The position numbers were made by a program, and so were the translations under genes. Below are positions 1 to 12,128 of a stretch of DNA of 64,000 bases, in pieces. The stretch lies in the NCBI RefSeq assembly GCF_042453785.1, contig NC_091666.1:28602501-28666500 (forward strand), given 5' to 3'. A model generated the notes under the pieces. The model saw only the letters and a program-made list of their open reading frames with translations, was not told the DNA's origin and did not search any database. Each line of letters begins with the position of its first letter. The stretch's first letter is position 1. The stretch is from Malus domestica (taxonomy: Eukaryota > Streptophyta > Magnoliopsida > Rosales > Rosaceae).

Positions 1-889
1 ATTGATTTTGCGGTGAATCTCGACTTTCGTTATAGTAATAGAGCTGACTGTATACATGTTGAGCCATTCGCCTTGCAAGGAAGGATCCATCCGTTGTTTG
101 TGTTGTGTGAAGTTGCAAACATTAATTGATCTTGGTTTCTTATTTGCCCTTTATGAAATTGAATAATGCCCAGATTCTATTTGTGTAGTTGAAACTTATA
201 TTATTGATTGCTTGCGTGTGTTTTGATGTAATAATATTGGTTTGGAACTGAATCTGACTGATGAGAATAATGCCCAAGATTATGTTTGTGTAGCTGAAAC
301 TTATATTATTGATTGCTTGCGTGTGTTTTGATGTAATAATATTGGTTTTGAATTGAATCTGTTACTAATGAGACCAATTCTAACTAAACCAATGATTATG
401 ACCCATTTTTCATTTTCTATATTTATTGTTTTTATTAAGTTTTCAAATATATATTGTTTTAGAGAGGTAAATTTTGTGGTAGATGTTTTAGCTCACTATA
501 ATTTCACTTGAAAAATTATTAGATGGTACGGTATTACCATGTCAGCAGGTGATATTTCTATTCAAATTTTAACATGTGTGCAGTTTCTTACAGCTGGATT
601 AAAAAAAAAATTAATTAAACTTTTTTTTTCAGTTTAAACAAAATTAAAAGATCTAAAAATAAGTGGCGTTTTAGCAAAGATGCCTAGTTTTTAAAATTGA
701 ATAATTCTAAGGAGATTAAATTTTTTAAATCAAATTTACAAATCAAATGGTGTAGTTATTGATTATTAGATTATTATTTAAGCGTTAATTAACGTATTTA
801 TTTCTTATTGATACACATCATTTTGATTTGCAAATTTCTTTTAAATTTTGGTCACCTTATGTTTATATCATTAAAATTTTGAGACAACT
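1..889 (+). repeat. 3' flank of an off-window CNL gene plus ELP3-type promoter
   Basis: This stretch matches the DNA that follows every CNL copy in the window (15340-15990, 27340-28060, 30210-30960, 42850-43440). It contains two tandem ~104-bp units starting near 162 and 266, a feature kept in all the copies. From about 640 it becomes the conserved leader that precedes each ELP3 start, ending in a pyrimidine-rich CCTCTTTTCCTCCCCTCC-like tract near 890. The CNL it belongs to would lie left of the window. No gene is seen here. Confidence 0.75.
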
Positions 890-913
890 CTTTTCCTCCC
901 CTCCTTCTCTCCC

Positions 914-1971
<1,058 letters not shown>

Positions 1972-2404
1972 GTGAGTTTTTAGTTTATTTTCGAAGCCAT
2001 TAATTTCTCATTCTTGTGTTTAACTTGGTTGACAGTAATTTTTAGCTTACCATCTAGTTTCCAGTTCATCTAGCTTACCATTGAAGTGCATATAAACTTT
2101 TGTAATGCAAATCACACTGTGCTTAATTGGGTGTTTTGTAGAAACCTTGTGATATAAAATGAGTTATCTTTTTTTTTTTCTTTTTATTCGTGCACCAAGT
2201 GAGGTTATTTTTCTACCAAGAGCCTGACATTCTTTACTTTAACTTGGTGTATTTTTACCCATCACTCTCAAATGGTAGTATTGTTTACCATCCTACACAT
2301 TTGAAACTTAAACAAATATAACGATGATATTCACTACACATATTTCAAAACTTAAAATAATGTAATTATGAAAATTTGAAGGTAAAAGAGTACCATAATG
2401 ATGA
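1972..2404. other. ELP3 intron end, then CNL-upstream repeat block
   Basis: ELP3 intron homology continues to about 2060 and then stops. From about 2085 the sequence (GAAGTGCATATAAACTTTTG) is a member of a block also found near 7875, 33190 and 35340, each time upstream of CNL material. No gene seen. Confidence 0.5.
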
Positions 2405-2690
2405 AAGCAAAAACCTTGCAAGAGTTTATAAAAGGTTAGACTACTTCTCATATTGTTAATTATTTTTATAGTGAAACCTTAACTTTTCATAGTATCAGAG
2501 CAAGTTGGCCTACGTGTGAAGTCTAACGGTCACACGTGTTCCACGTCACCTAATTCGTGTTGTTCACGTGTTTGGTTTGAAAATTCGTTACATGTGAACA
2601 ACGCGTAAGAATGTAAAAGTAAAAAAAAATCTTATATTGATAAAAGAATATCCTTTGCAAAAGTTTATAAGAAATTAGAATACTTTTCAT
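2405..2690 (+). mobile_element. short LTR-retrotransposon (TRIM-like) remnant
   Basis: A tRNA-Met primer-binding-like string, GTATCAGAGC, occurs near 2495. It is flanked by two similar stretches, about 2412-2460 and 2645-2690, each containing TTGCAA(A/G)AGTTTATAA followed by a CATATTGTT-like tail, as expected for degraded short LTRs. The related block at 8400-8470 lacks this insert. Boundaries are approximate and no coding sequence is present. Confidence 0.4.
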
Positions 2691-5300
2691 ATTGTTTACT
2701 GTATAAACTTTAATAGGAGCTCACCTCGTTAATGCACTCCTACGCCGATTCTTATCTCGAGTTTCAAGGTTTTGCAAATTGCCACTTGCATCAAATTATT
2801 ACTTTTCTCATGATTCTCGGTCTTTGTCGAAAAGTCTACGTAAACCATTTGACGTATTAGTTTTGTCCAAAAACAGTGGCCTTTGTCCCATTAAATATGG
2901 GCAAGAGTTTAGGATCCTCTACGGTTTCTTTTTGTGAAAATTTGAAGGATTAATTAATCGTGTGTATTTATTGTACATTGTGTAACTAGAAATTATTTAA
3001 ATTTTATATTTAAAATTAAATATAAATAATATTTAACGAAAATTGATCGTACAATGTATGATGAACGAATACGTTTAATTGATCATCTGATCTCAAAAAA
3101 AGAATTCGAAGACCGATCCTCGTCCGCGTTATACCAATTAGTTTATATGCACCTTGTTCGACCCCCATTTTTATTCACCACTAAAAAAAATTAAATTAAA
3201 TCTCGTTTTTTATAAATTCTTAATCTTTCATTTTTATTATCCCACCAGAATAGGGACAATCAATTCACATGGAAGAATTTGTTTGGCCGAATCATTTCAT
3301 AGAAATATCAGTATTTGATTGATCTAAATTTATGTAATTTAGTAATTATTCAATTTACCTAGTGACAAAAAAAATGAATATAATCAACTAAAATGAGAAT
3401 CATTCTTTATATTATCTTTTTAAAAATTGCACATCGTAAAAAGATACAGTAAAAATTCTTACTGTGATTATGACTCGTAATATTTAATTATCTCCTAATA
3501 CTTACTTCCAATTATTTTCCATTTTTCATAAATTTGTAATCTTCTTCTCATATTTGATATTTTCAAAGTTCATTAACAAAGGAGTCCAACAATAACGTTA
3601 GTTATAGCTTAATGCAATTGAAGCATATCATTGCAACTCTTTTGTGAGCTTTCATATTCCCCGAAGTATGTCATTCTGCACTCTTACTACCATACATGAT
3701 ATCTTTCTAGAATTTATCTGGAAGAAAATATAACTATAAGTGCTTATGAGCTATATCTGAATTTTTTGTTTTTTTATTATTATTTTTTTCTTATTATATA
3801 TGTCACTCAAGTTCAAAGCATTCAAACTTGAACACAAAATTTCAAATTCGATTTCTTCTTTAACAATATTGCTTGTATAAAAAAAGGGGGTAAGTTATTG
3901 ATTTGTACACCATTAAGTTGAATTTAGTTGCAAGTCTAATCAATATTATTTGGTGTTTTATTTAAATAATTTAAGCAAGCAAAAAGGTCATGTTTGTCGT
4001 GTTTTTGGTGTTTTCGTGTTCATACCCGTTATCGTAACGGGACGTGTCATGTCGAACCTGTTACTTTAATGAATTCTTAACGAGTAATCCAATAACGACT
4101 CAATTTGTTAACGGGTCGTGTCGTCTCATGTCTCGTTAACAGGTCATGGAATAATTTAATACACCTAATATCTAGATTTGGATAATGATATCTTATTAGG
4201 TTCTTAGTAGATGACTTGATAACAATTTTGGTCGTTAACGAATCGCACTATGTGCTAGTCAGGCGGCAAGCAGAGGCCTAGGCAGTTTTTTTTTTAATTT
4301 TAATTAAATTTAGAAAATTGCTATTAGTACTCTAAAAATCTAATTGTACACTCCATACTTTCTATACTTAAAGTTAATCACATTTTATTCTCTGACACTT
4401 AAAATTACGAAAATATCCTTGACAAGCTTAGTGGAAATCCTAAGTGGACATTTAGGTTCTTGTCATTCTTTGTCCCGTTCACATCTTTCTAGGTAGTACA
4501 TGTCTTTAGAAACACATGAGCACAAAAGAGGTGTAAATCGAACTATTTATGCACATTTTTCAATGAGACAAAATAATAATTTGCACCATCATGAATCCAT
4601 AACTTGTTGGTTGTCAGTATTGCATGCTGCAAACTGTGATATTGAGGAGTTATTTGTTGGATTCGTTAAGCAAGTGGACAAGTAGACTCATCTCTGTTTG
4701 TATTTAATAATCAAGTCCCGTACATAATTAATTATTTTTTAGGCTTGAACCAAAGACACATACATACTCTCGTTCACTACGATTGCGTGAACTCAAACTC
4801 ATTAAAATTTGAAGATACGACAAAAATTTTACGAAACTCGATATCAAGAGATTATTATAATTCTACTTTGATCAGTGCACTACCAATTATTTAATGTTTT
4901 TTTTCAAATAATTGGTTTTGGTAGGTGGGACGTATCCACGTGACCACTCCTCTTCCCGGTGTAGTTTCATTATTTCTCGAGAGATTTACTGAAATACAAA
5001 GTAGTACACCATGTGTTACTATATCAATGTTAAAATATATGTGCTGAAAAATTAATATCTTAACAAATACAATTTCCCACTACTTATATAAAAACACGTA
5101 ATATACCACTTATATTCCCGTTACAATGAAAAATTTCTCCTTCCCCCTCAAGTTTCACTCAGCTGTGCCACACTCATTCTCTTGAAAAATTGTGAGTGAT
5201 ACCCTCTTAAAACTTAAAAATTGTGAGAGATACCCTCTTAAGTTTCCACACTATAAAATTCTCAATTTCTGCGCATCGGATTAGTAAAAAGTAGGAGTTG
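2691..5300. repeat. AT-rich upstream repeat block, copy A
   Basis: The stretch 2690-4300 is a diverged copy of 8460-10270, and parts recur at 22680-23200 and 33830-34420; the shared core is the AAAGGAGTCCAACAATAACG region and what follows. Positions 4360-4800 match 35710-36130, and 4920-5180 match 7020-7280 and 36265-36340. A short ORF at 4500-4685 lies in this repeat and has no recognisable domain. At 3990-4165 there is a dispersed repeat rich in CGGGTCGTGTCGT-type words. No gene is supported. Confidence 0.6.
3990..4165. repeat. dispersed CGGGTCGTGTCGTG-type repeat
   Basis: Alternating short words such as AACGGGTCGTGTCGT and ACCTGTTA-type strings also occur near 6690-6880, 9975-10145, 34275-34420, 51872-52020, 63465-63540 and 63775-63900. 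They look like diverged copies of one non-coding dispersed repeat. I cannot assign a superfamily because no clear ends are visible. Confidence 0.5.
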
Positions 5301-5739
5301 TATACGTGTAATTAGGGTTCACGTTTTGTAAGTTATAGCTCCTCTAAAAGGATTTCGAATTTCGAAGTTATCGACCAAAAAAACCCTCCCCCCTCACCAA
5401 ACCAATCTGGTGTATATATAATAGGGAGAAAACTTCCATAAAACGATAGATGTATATACTATTTCCTAATAGTAATAGAAGAATAGTAAAAGGCATGAGC
5501 ACGAAAAGCGCTAGCGAGTCTTCTAATGTATAAGTTTTCTTACGATAATGTGTATATTTCAACTGGTGACAATATCCTTTTTTCTCCTCCAAAACATCAA
5601 TGCTAGTCAGTTGAAGATAAAGAGTAATTAAGCTGCTAATTTGGAGTGCAACGTTTGAACCTTGGACGGCTACCTATATTCTTTTAACTAGTGGAAAACA
5701 AAGAGACAATGGTTTGGCACCTTTTATTAATATTATTAT
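5301..5739. other. intergenic, nothing recognised
   Basis: AT-rich sequence without a supported gene. A minus-strand ORF at 5368-5592 (74 aa) is hydrophobic and low complexity, with no recognisable family, and I treat it as chance. Confidence 0.5.
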
Positions 5740-6286
5740 GGCTTAAATGTTAAAATGGTCTCTGTGTTTTAGTCATTGGGTTAATTTAGTCCATGTGTTT
5801 TCAATTTGGCCAATTTGGTCCTTGTGTTTATTTCCGTTAGCCAATTAAGGACATTTCCATTTAATTTATGTAAAAGAATTATAAATTATTATAAACTTAT
5901 TTATAAAATTATAATTTATTTTATTTAAAACATTTAACATGGAATAAAATTAAAAATTTAAAAGAAAAATTATCCTCCTCCCAACTCTCCGACTTCCTCC
6001 CTAACATTACCCCGTCTCATTTCTATGTCACAACCTTCATCATTTTTCAAATTGGAAGTTTTATTTCGTATCGGTGTTATTTCTCATTGATTTGTATTTT
6101 TCTGTATAGAAAAAAGATAATTATTTCTCATTTGATTTTTCTTATAAATTTTTTAAAAGAGATTGAATGAAATGTTCTCAATTAGCTAACAAAGATAAAA
6201 ATGAGGATTAAATTAACCAAATAAAAAATACGAAGACTAAATTGACCATATAACTATAACACATGAACCATTTTAATATTTAAGCC
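5740..6286. mobile_element. 547-bp MULE-type non-autonomous element
   Basis: The ends are inverted copies: GGCTTAAATGTTAAAATGG at the left and its near reverse complement, ending ...TTTAAGCC, at the right. The similarity extends about 50 bp with mismatches. Nine-base direct repeats TATTATTAT lie at 5731-5739 and 6287-6295, the duplication size of Mutator-like elements, although this string is itself simple. No coding capacity. Confidence 0.7.
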
Positions 6287-8008
6287 TATTATTATTTTCC
6301 ATTTCGTTAATTTAATTGCTTGCGTTACTCACATCTTTTAAGGTATCATATACTTTACCTTTTCTTTATTTTATTATTATTGGCTTCTATTCATATGGTC
6401 CGGAATCAAACTATTTATAATTCATTGTCCTCCACACTTACTTTTTAGGGAAAATTTGAAATAAGTTCAATTTTATAGACTACTTTTGAAATATGTTCAA
6501 TTTTTAGTTGTTTTGTATCCATATCAAAATATCCCTACTTTTTAAAGGCTGTTCCCTTTTATCACCCAACTTCCAATGAAGAAAAAAACTTTTTGTCAAC
6601 CATTTTTGTTTGACAAATTTCCCACATTATGCCTCTACAAACATCAACTTAAAAAAAAAAGTTTCAATATAATGAATTCTTAATAGGTGGCCCAAATTAA
6701 GACTTGATTAGTTAACAAATTGTGTTATTTTATGTCCAATTAACGGGTCATGTAAGAAATTAATATACCTAATATCTAGATCTGAAAAACGATATATTAT
6801 CAGTACACCAGCAGTTAATCAGTTGTGTTATTTCATGTTCAGTTACACTAAATAACGTGTCACCAATAAAAAATAAACACGTTAATTAACTCTTAAGTAA
6901 TGATCAATTCACCAATTTTCATGTGATTTAATTTACAATTTTAATCTAAAATTTTAGTCACTCAAACATTACTCTACTCTTATCAGTACACCACCAGTTA
7001 ATTAATATATTTAAAAAAAATCTGATCGGTGGGACGCACCCACTTGACTACTCTTCTTCCCCGTGTAGTTTGACTCTTTCCCTCGGAAAATTTTTAGTTA
7101 TGACGGAAACACGAATGGTACATTACGTGTTTTTATGCAAATGGTAGAAAATTTTAATTTTTAAGTTATTAAACTTTTAACATACATAAGCCATCATTTA
7201 TATAAAAAAACGTAATGTACCATTTCGTGTAACGAAAACACTGAAAAATCTCTCATTTCCCTCACGTTTCCCTCAGTTATGTCACACTCAATTGTCTCAA
7301 AACACTCAAACAGTCAAACTCTCTCATTCTCTCTCTTTCAACTCTCGCCATCTCTCCCTTCTCTCTCTCTTTCAACTCTCGCCGTCTCTCCCTTCTGTGC
7401 GTCACAGAGAAGCCGAGCACCAGAGAGGGGCCACCCCACCGGACCATCAAACCTCTGGCTCTCATCTCTGTCACACACTCTCTTTCGACCCTCTCTATGT
7501 GCACGCTGCACAGAAACGCAGCAGGAACACCACCCTCATTTGCCATTTTTGATCGACCGAGGTAAGGGTCTGGACCACTGGATTGATTTTCCCTTGTCAT
7601 TTTGATGAAGATTGACTCCTTGCATGCATGTTTTTACGAGGTTGGAGTGCAGAAACAATTCGGGAAACATGTCCCCTTTTTCCGGCAAGGAGACCCGTAA
7701 GCCTCCTTGTTTTTTCTTTATTTTTAATTGAAAATATACATACTCAAATTTTATATAATCTATACTATTATACTATTATTAAGAAAAGAGGCCTTGTGAA
7801 AATCTTTACTACTGCGTGAGCTAGTAGCTCACCCGTGACATGTGTTGAATCAGAGATTTGAAAAGTAGTTGATTTCGATGGAAGTGTCAATAAACTTTTG
7901 TAATGTAGATTAGATGCGTTTGAGTGTTTTGTTGAAACCTTGTGATGTATAATATCATAATATGAGTTCTTTTCATTTTCATTCGTGCCCCAGGAGAGGT
8001 TATTTTTG
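6287..8008. repeat. AT-rich intergenic DNA with CNL-upstream block fragments
   Basis: A trace of the CGGGTC-type repeat lies at about 6690-6880. Positions 7020-7300 repeat 4920-5180 and 36265-36340. The run 7310-7400 is CT-rich and holds a ~38-bp unit (CTCTTTCAACTCTCGCC...) in tandem. Overlapping ORFs in three frames there (7277-7605) are low-complexity artefacts of the CT run. The stretch 7800-8000 matches 33125-33470 and 35296-35460. It could be an old retroelement leader; no gene is supported. Confidence 0.5.
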
Positions 8009-8155
8009 GGATGTGATATCCACACATCAAATTTTACTTCTTACATGCCTTTTTAATTTTCGATCGTCGGATCGAATGAATTAAAAAAGATCAACCGACA
8101 GAAATTAATAAGAAGTGTATGAGAAGTAATTTGAGATGTGTGGATAGCACATCCT
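8009..8155. mobile_element. hAT-type MITE
   Basis: A short hairpin-like element begins GGGATGTGATATCCACAC and ends GTGTGGATAGCACATCC, an inverted repeat of about 20 bp. An 8-bp direct repeat TTATTTTT lies on both sides. The same family is present at 18014-18162 with a cleaner duplication. Non-coding. Confidence 0.7.
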
Positions 8156-10530
8156 TATTTTTTTTTACTGATTTGAATCTTGAACCCGACACTTCCGTAC
8201 TATAACTTGGTGTACTTTTGCTTACCACTATGAATGAATGGATATTAATGTTCATTACTCTACTTATTATTATTAGAAGATTTTAAATTTCGTCTATTCT
8301 GCTTGTATATTGAAATTTAAATTAATGTTTACACATATTTTGAATTTAAAATTTAAACTAATGTAACGATATTTATTACATATTTTGAAATTTAAATTAT
8401 GTAACAATGATGAATAAAATAGTGAACATCAGCAAAATTATTTCCTATAAATTTTAATACGATCTCGATTCTCACCTCGTTAATGCATCCTACGCGGCTT
8501 CCTATCTCGAGTTTCATGGTTTTGCAAATTGCCATGTGCATCAAACTATTACTTTTGTCCAAAAGTCTTGGTCTCTGTCGAAATGTCTTCGTAAAGGTAA
8601 TGCTAGGGAGTTTAAGGAAATTTAGTTAATTTTTTTTAGATTTTATGAAAAGTTTTGATTCAGCTCCTTTCAAAATTCTAGAAGGAGAGGGTAGATTTGT
8701 GAATGCTTAAAATAGCACAACAAAATTTCTCAATTCCCTCAAATTTCTTAACTTTTTAAATTTTTAATTGAATACACATAGAATGTTATAAACTTTTTTG
8801 AAGTCCTAATTGTATATCTCCAGATTTTTAATGATTTTAATAATCTATATTAAAATTCTGATTGAATACATGTTAAATTTCAGAAAATTACATAAAATCC
8901 TAATTGAATACTCATAAATTTATTAAAAGAATTAAAGTCTCTCAAATTGTTAATTGAATACACATTCCTAAATTTGTAGACAAAATGTAAAATAATGATG
9001 TGTTACCAATAAAATAAGCTTTTATCAAAATTTAAGTAATAATTCATTCATCAACTTTCATATTATTTAATTTATAAAATTGTATCTACAACTTTTGTCT
9101 CGCCACATTACCCCTTCGTAAATAATTGATGTATTAGTTTTGTCCATACCCCCACCCTCTCCTCACTCCTCTTTTTACTCTGCTAACCAATTCTTTTTTA
9201 TAAATCTTGTTTTTCGTAAAGATTTTTCATTTTTATTATCCCACGAGAATATGTACAATCAAATTATTTTTTAAACAAACGATTTTAAATAGAAGAATTT
9301 GTTAGGCCGAATTATTACATAGAAATATTGGTTGATCTAAATTCATGTAATTTGGTAACTTACCGATTGACCCAAAAACAATGAATAAATCGACTGTAAA
9401 GATAATCATTACCTATATTTCGTAAACAAATACAGTAAAAATTTGACTCAATAATTAAATTATCTCCTAATAGGCTAATACTTACTTTTATTATTTTCCA
9501 ATTTTCATAAATTTGTAATCTTCGTCTTCTTCTCATATTTGATATTTCAGAGTTCATTAATGAAGGAATCCAACAATAACGTAAGTTGTAGCTCAATGCA
9601 ATTGAAGCATATCATTGCAACTCTTTTGTGAGCTTTCATATTCCCCAGTGTATGTTATTCTGCACTCTTACTGCCACATATAATATCCTTCTAGAATTTA
9701 TCTGGAAGAAAGTATAAGTGCTTATGAGATATATCTGATTTTTTAGTTTTACTTTTTTCTTCTTATTTTATATATGTCACTTAGGTTCAGAGCATTCAGC
9801 CTTCAACACACAAGATTTCAAATTCGATTTCTTCTTCAACAATATTGGTTGAATGAAAAAAAAAGGGTAAGTTGTTGATTTGTACACCATGAAGATGAAT
9901 TTGGTTGTAGGTCTAATCATTATTATTTGGTGTTTTATTTAAATAATTTTAGCAAGCAAATGTCATGTTTTATTTTTCGTGTCATACTCATTATCTTAAC
10001 GAATCGTATCGTATCAAACTCGTTATCTAAATGAATTCTTAACAGGTAATCTGATAATGACTCGATTCATTAATGGATCATGCCGTTTCATGTCCAGGTC
10101 ATGCAAGAATTTAATATACTTAATATTTAGATTTGGCAAACGATTTCTAATAAGGTTCTCAACGAGTGACTTGATAATGAATCATACTAGGCGCAAGTCG
10201 GGCAACGAGCAAGGGCTAGCCTAGGCGGAGAGCCTAGGTGGTTTTTTTAATTTTAATTAAAAGAGAATTGCTATTGGCACTGCAAAAATCTAATTGTACA
10301 CTCCAAACATTTTATATTTAGAAAGAAAAAAAAATCTTATGAAGAGTATACAGAGTGCCAATAATAATTGCCTAAATTTATTATATAACATATATATAAA
10401 CATTTACCTATACTTAAAAAAATACATAACATTATGTACATAAATTGCAAAATAAAAGACATATATATTATAAAGTATTAGAACATATTGAAACATAGGG
10501 AACAAACCTAAAATATTATTTGTAAGCATA
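8156..10530. repeat. AT-rich upstream repeat block, copy B
   Basis: From about 8460 to 10270 this is the diverged counterpart of 2690-4300, including CTCACCTCGTTAATGCA and the AACAATAACG core near 9570. It carries the CGGGTC-type repeat at about 9975-10145 and a short AGCCTAGGCGG / AGCCTAGGTGG doublet near 10210-10240. Only chance-length ORFs are present. No gene is supported. Confidence 0.55.
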
Positions 10531-11681
10531 AGCCTATCGCATGACATCCTTGCATCTTACTTGCTTATTGTTACATGTTTGTACAACGTATCTTAGTTAT
10601 TTGTACTGTCCTGGGCCAAGGACCAACTTCATTGTATATTCATATACACCATTTACGTTCGCTTTGGATCCAGAGTTAGGTGCCAGCATGTCTCTAGGTT
10701 AGATGTTTGGACTCATATGTGATGCGCTTAGCGCCCGCTTCATGTGATGTAGTACTAGAACGTAAAATCTAAACCCAACATTTTCCATTGTCAAAATATC
10801 TCTGAAATGGACTTGTGCGCGTACATACATTAATGAGCAGTGGCTTATGCTTTGAGATGACTGTTGTATACGTACTCTGTATTCTTCGACTTACGATATA
10901 TGTCGGACACTATATAGTAGTACGTTGTATTATTATTTTAGGGAACAATATACTTGTTTTACAGTGAGGGGTTACAAGTTTTCGAAAAGGTTTTCCAAGC
11001 TTTATTTTGTAGGCCCACTCACCCTTATTTGTCTTCCCGCTAGGATTTAAGTGATAGAGCTTTTATGACAACGAGGATTGCTGGCAAGAGCTGACATATA
11101 GGAGGATTTCTCCCTTCGGTATAAATGTTCTTTATCTTTTACTATAAGTTACTTGTATATGTCATCACTTGTGTGAAAAGTGTTTAACTCCACCAACATG
11201 TGCACTCTAGAATTAGTTGCTCTAGGTTTAAATTAGTCTGCACTTTCCACATCACCATTACTTTATGGCTTCGTCACCTTCCAGGTATTGGCCAACACAA
11301 CTCAATTCGGTTGTCCAGGTGGACATTTTGGGTCGGGGTGTGTCATAATAAGTGTTCATCCAATTATTTAATTAGTCTATTACAATTTATTAAAAAAATT
11401 ACAATGAAAATTATCTATTTTTTGTATAAGTAAGAGTTTTGAATTAGGCAGTCTAGGCGGGCGCCTAGGTAGGTTTAGGTAGACAAAATTGTCAGGCCTT
11501 TGTGTAGAGTTTAATCTGCTGTACCCAAAATATTTTGTTCTTCTTTTCGATGTGCGCACTTTCACTTAACAACAATTTTGTGGAACTTGTCAACTGCAAC
11601 CCACAAGGAATTGGAACTCATTTTTGTCCTTAACACTGACAAAAAACCATGATGTTTGGTGGAAGAATTAGATTGAATGAG
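10531..11681 (+). repeat. CNL1 upstream block shared with CNL4
   Basis: This stretch aligns with 37990-39150 upstream of CNL4, starting at CATGACATCCTTG(C/T)ATCT and running through a GCCTAGG-rich segment near 11445-11480. The shared block then leads straight into the proximal 5' region of the CNL gene. It marks CNL1 and CNL4 as products of the same larger duplication. No ORF of interest. Confidence 0.65.
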
Positions 11682-11800
11682 TTCTCGGGTTCGAGACTTG
11701 GGAGCAGCCTCTCCATTAATGGGGGTAAGGCTAGCCAACATTCACCTCTCCCAGACCCTGCGTAAAGCGGGAGCCTTGTGCACTGGGTACGACCTTTATA
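11682..11800 (+). mobile_element. tRNA-derived SINE (Au-like), truncated
   Basis: The insert contains the RNA polymerase III B-box-like word GGGTTCGAGACTTGGGAGCA, then AGACCCTGCGTAAAGCGGGA and GCCTTGTGCACTGGGTACGA, which match the 3' part of plant Au-type SINEs as I know them. Before and after it the CNL upstream region is collinear with CNL2 (near 23705-23740) and CNL4 (near 39225-39258), which lack the insert. Only the B-box side is recognisable, so it is probably 5' truncated. Confidence 0.7.
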
Positions 11801-11879
11801 GATTTTTGTTCTTGAACCAAATTCTTTAATTCTGTGTTCTTGGAAAAAAGACTCAAGAAGGTAGTTTTCGGAATTTTCG

Positions 11880-12128
11880 ACTGAGTTTGGCCCTTTGTTT
11901 GTTAAACTAAATGAAAGTCAAGAACAGAAATTTAAATTTCTTGAGTACTAGACAATTTTGGTACCTTATTTAGATCTTGATTTCTTTTGTCTTGTAGTTT
12001 TGTTTTGAAAACTAAGCACATAGTTTGTAAAATAAAAAAGTTTATCCATTGCATTCTATTTCTTTTTCTGTTGTTTTGAAACTTGTCTATTCTGCAAATA
12101 GATTGCATACCAAGTATCGAAGGCCAAA
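11880..12128 (+). promoter_or_regulatory. proximal 5' region of CNL1
   Basis: This region is conserved with 23830-24051 and 39350-39574. In CNL2 and CNL4 a pyrimidine tract ends in a good 3' splice site (TTCTGCAG or TTCTGTAG) just before the shared leader GATTGCATACCAAGTATCG, suggesting a 5'-UTR intron. In CNL1 that site reads CTGCAAATAG, so the AG is shifted 4 bases downstream. The start codon lies about 25 bases further on. Confidence 0.4.

Noticed and set aside
7277..7605. Three overlapping ORFs of 86-108 aa
   Set aside because: They come from a CT-rich run with tandem units; open frames in several phases and on both strands are expected there, and no domain is seen.
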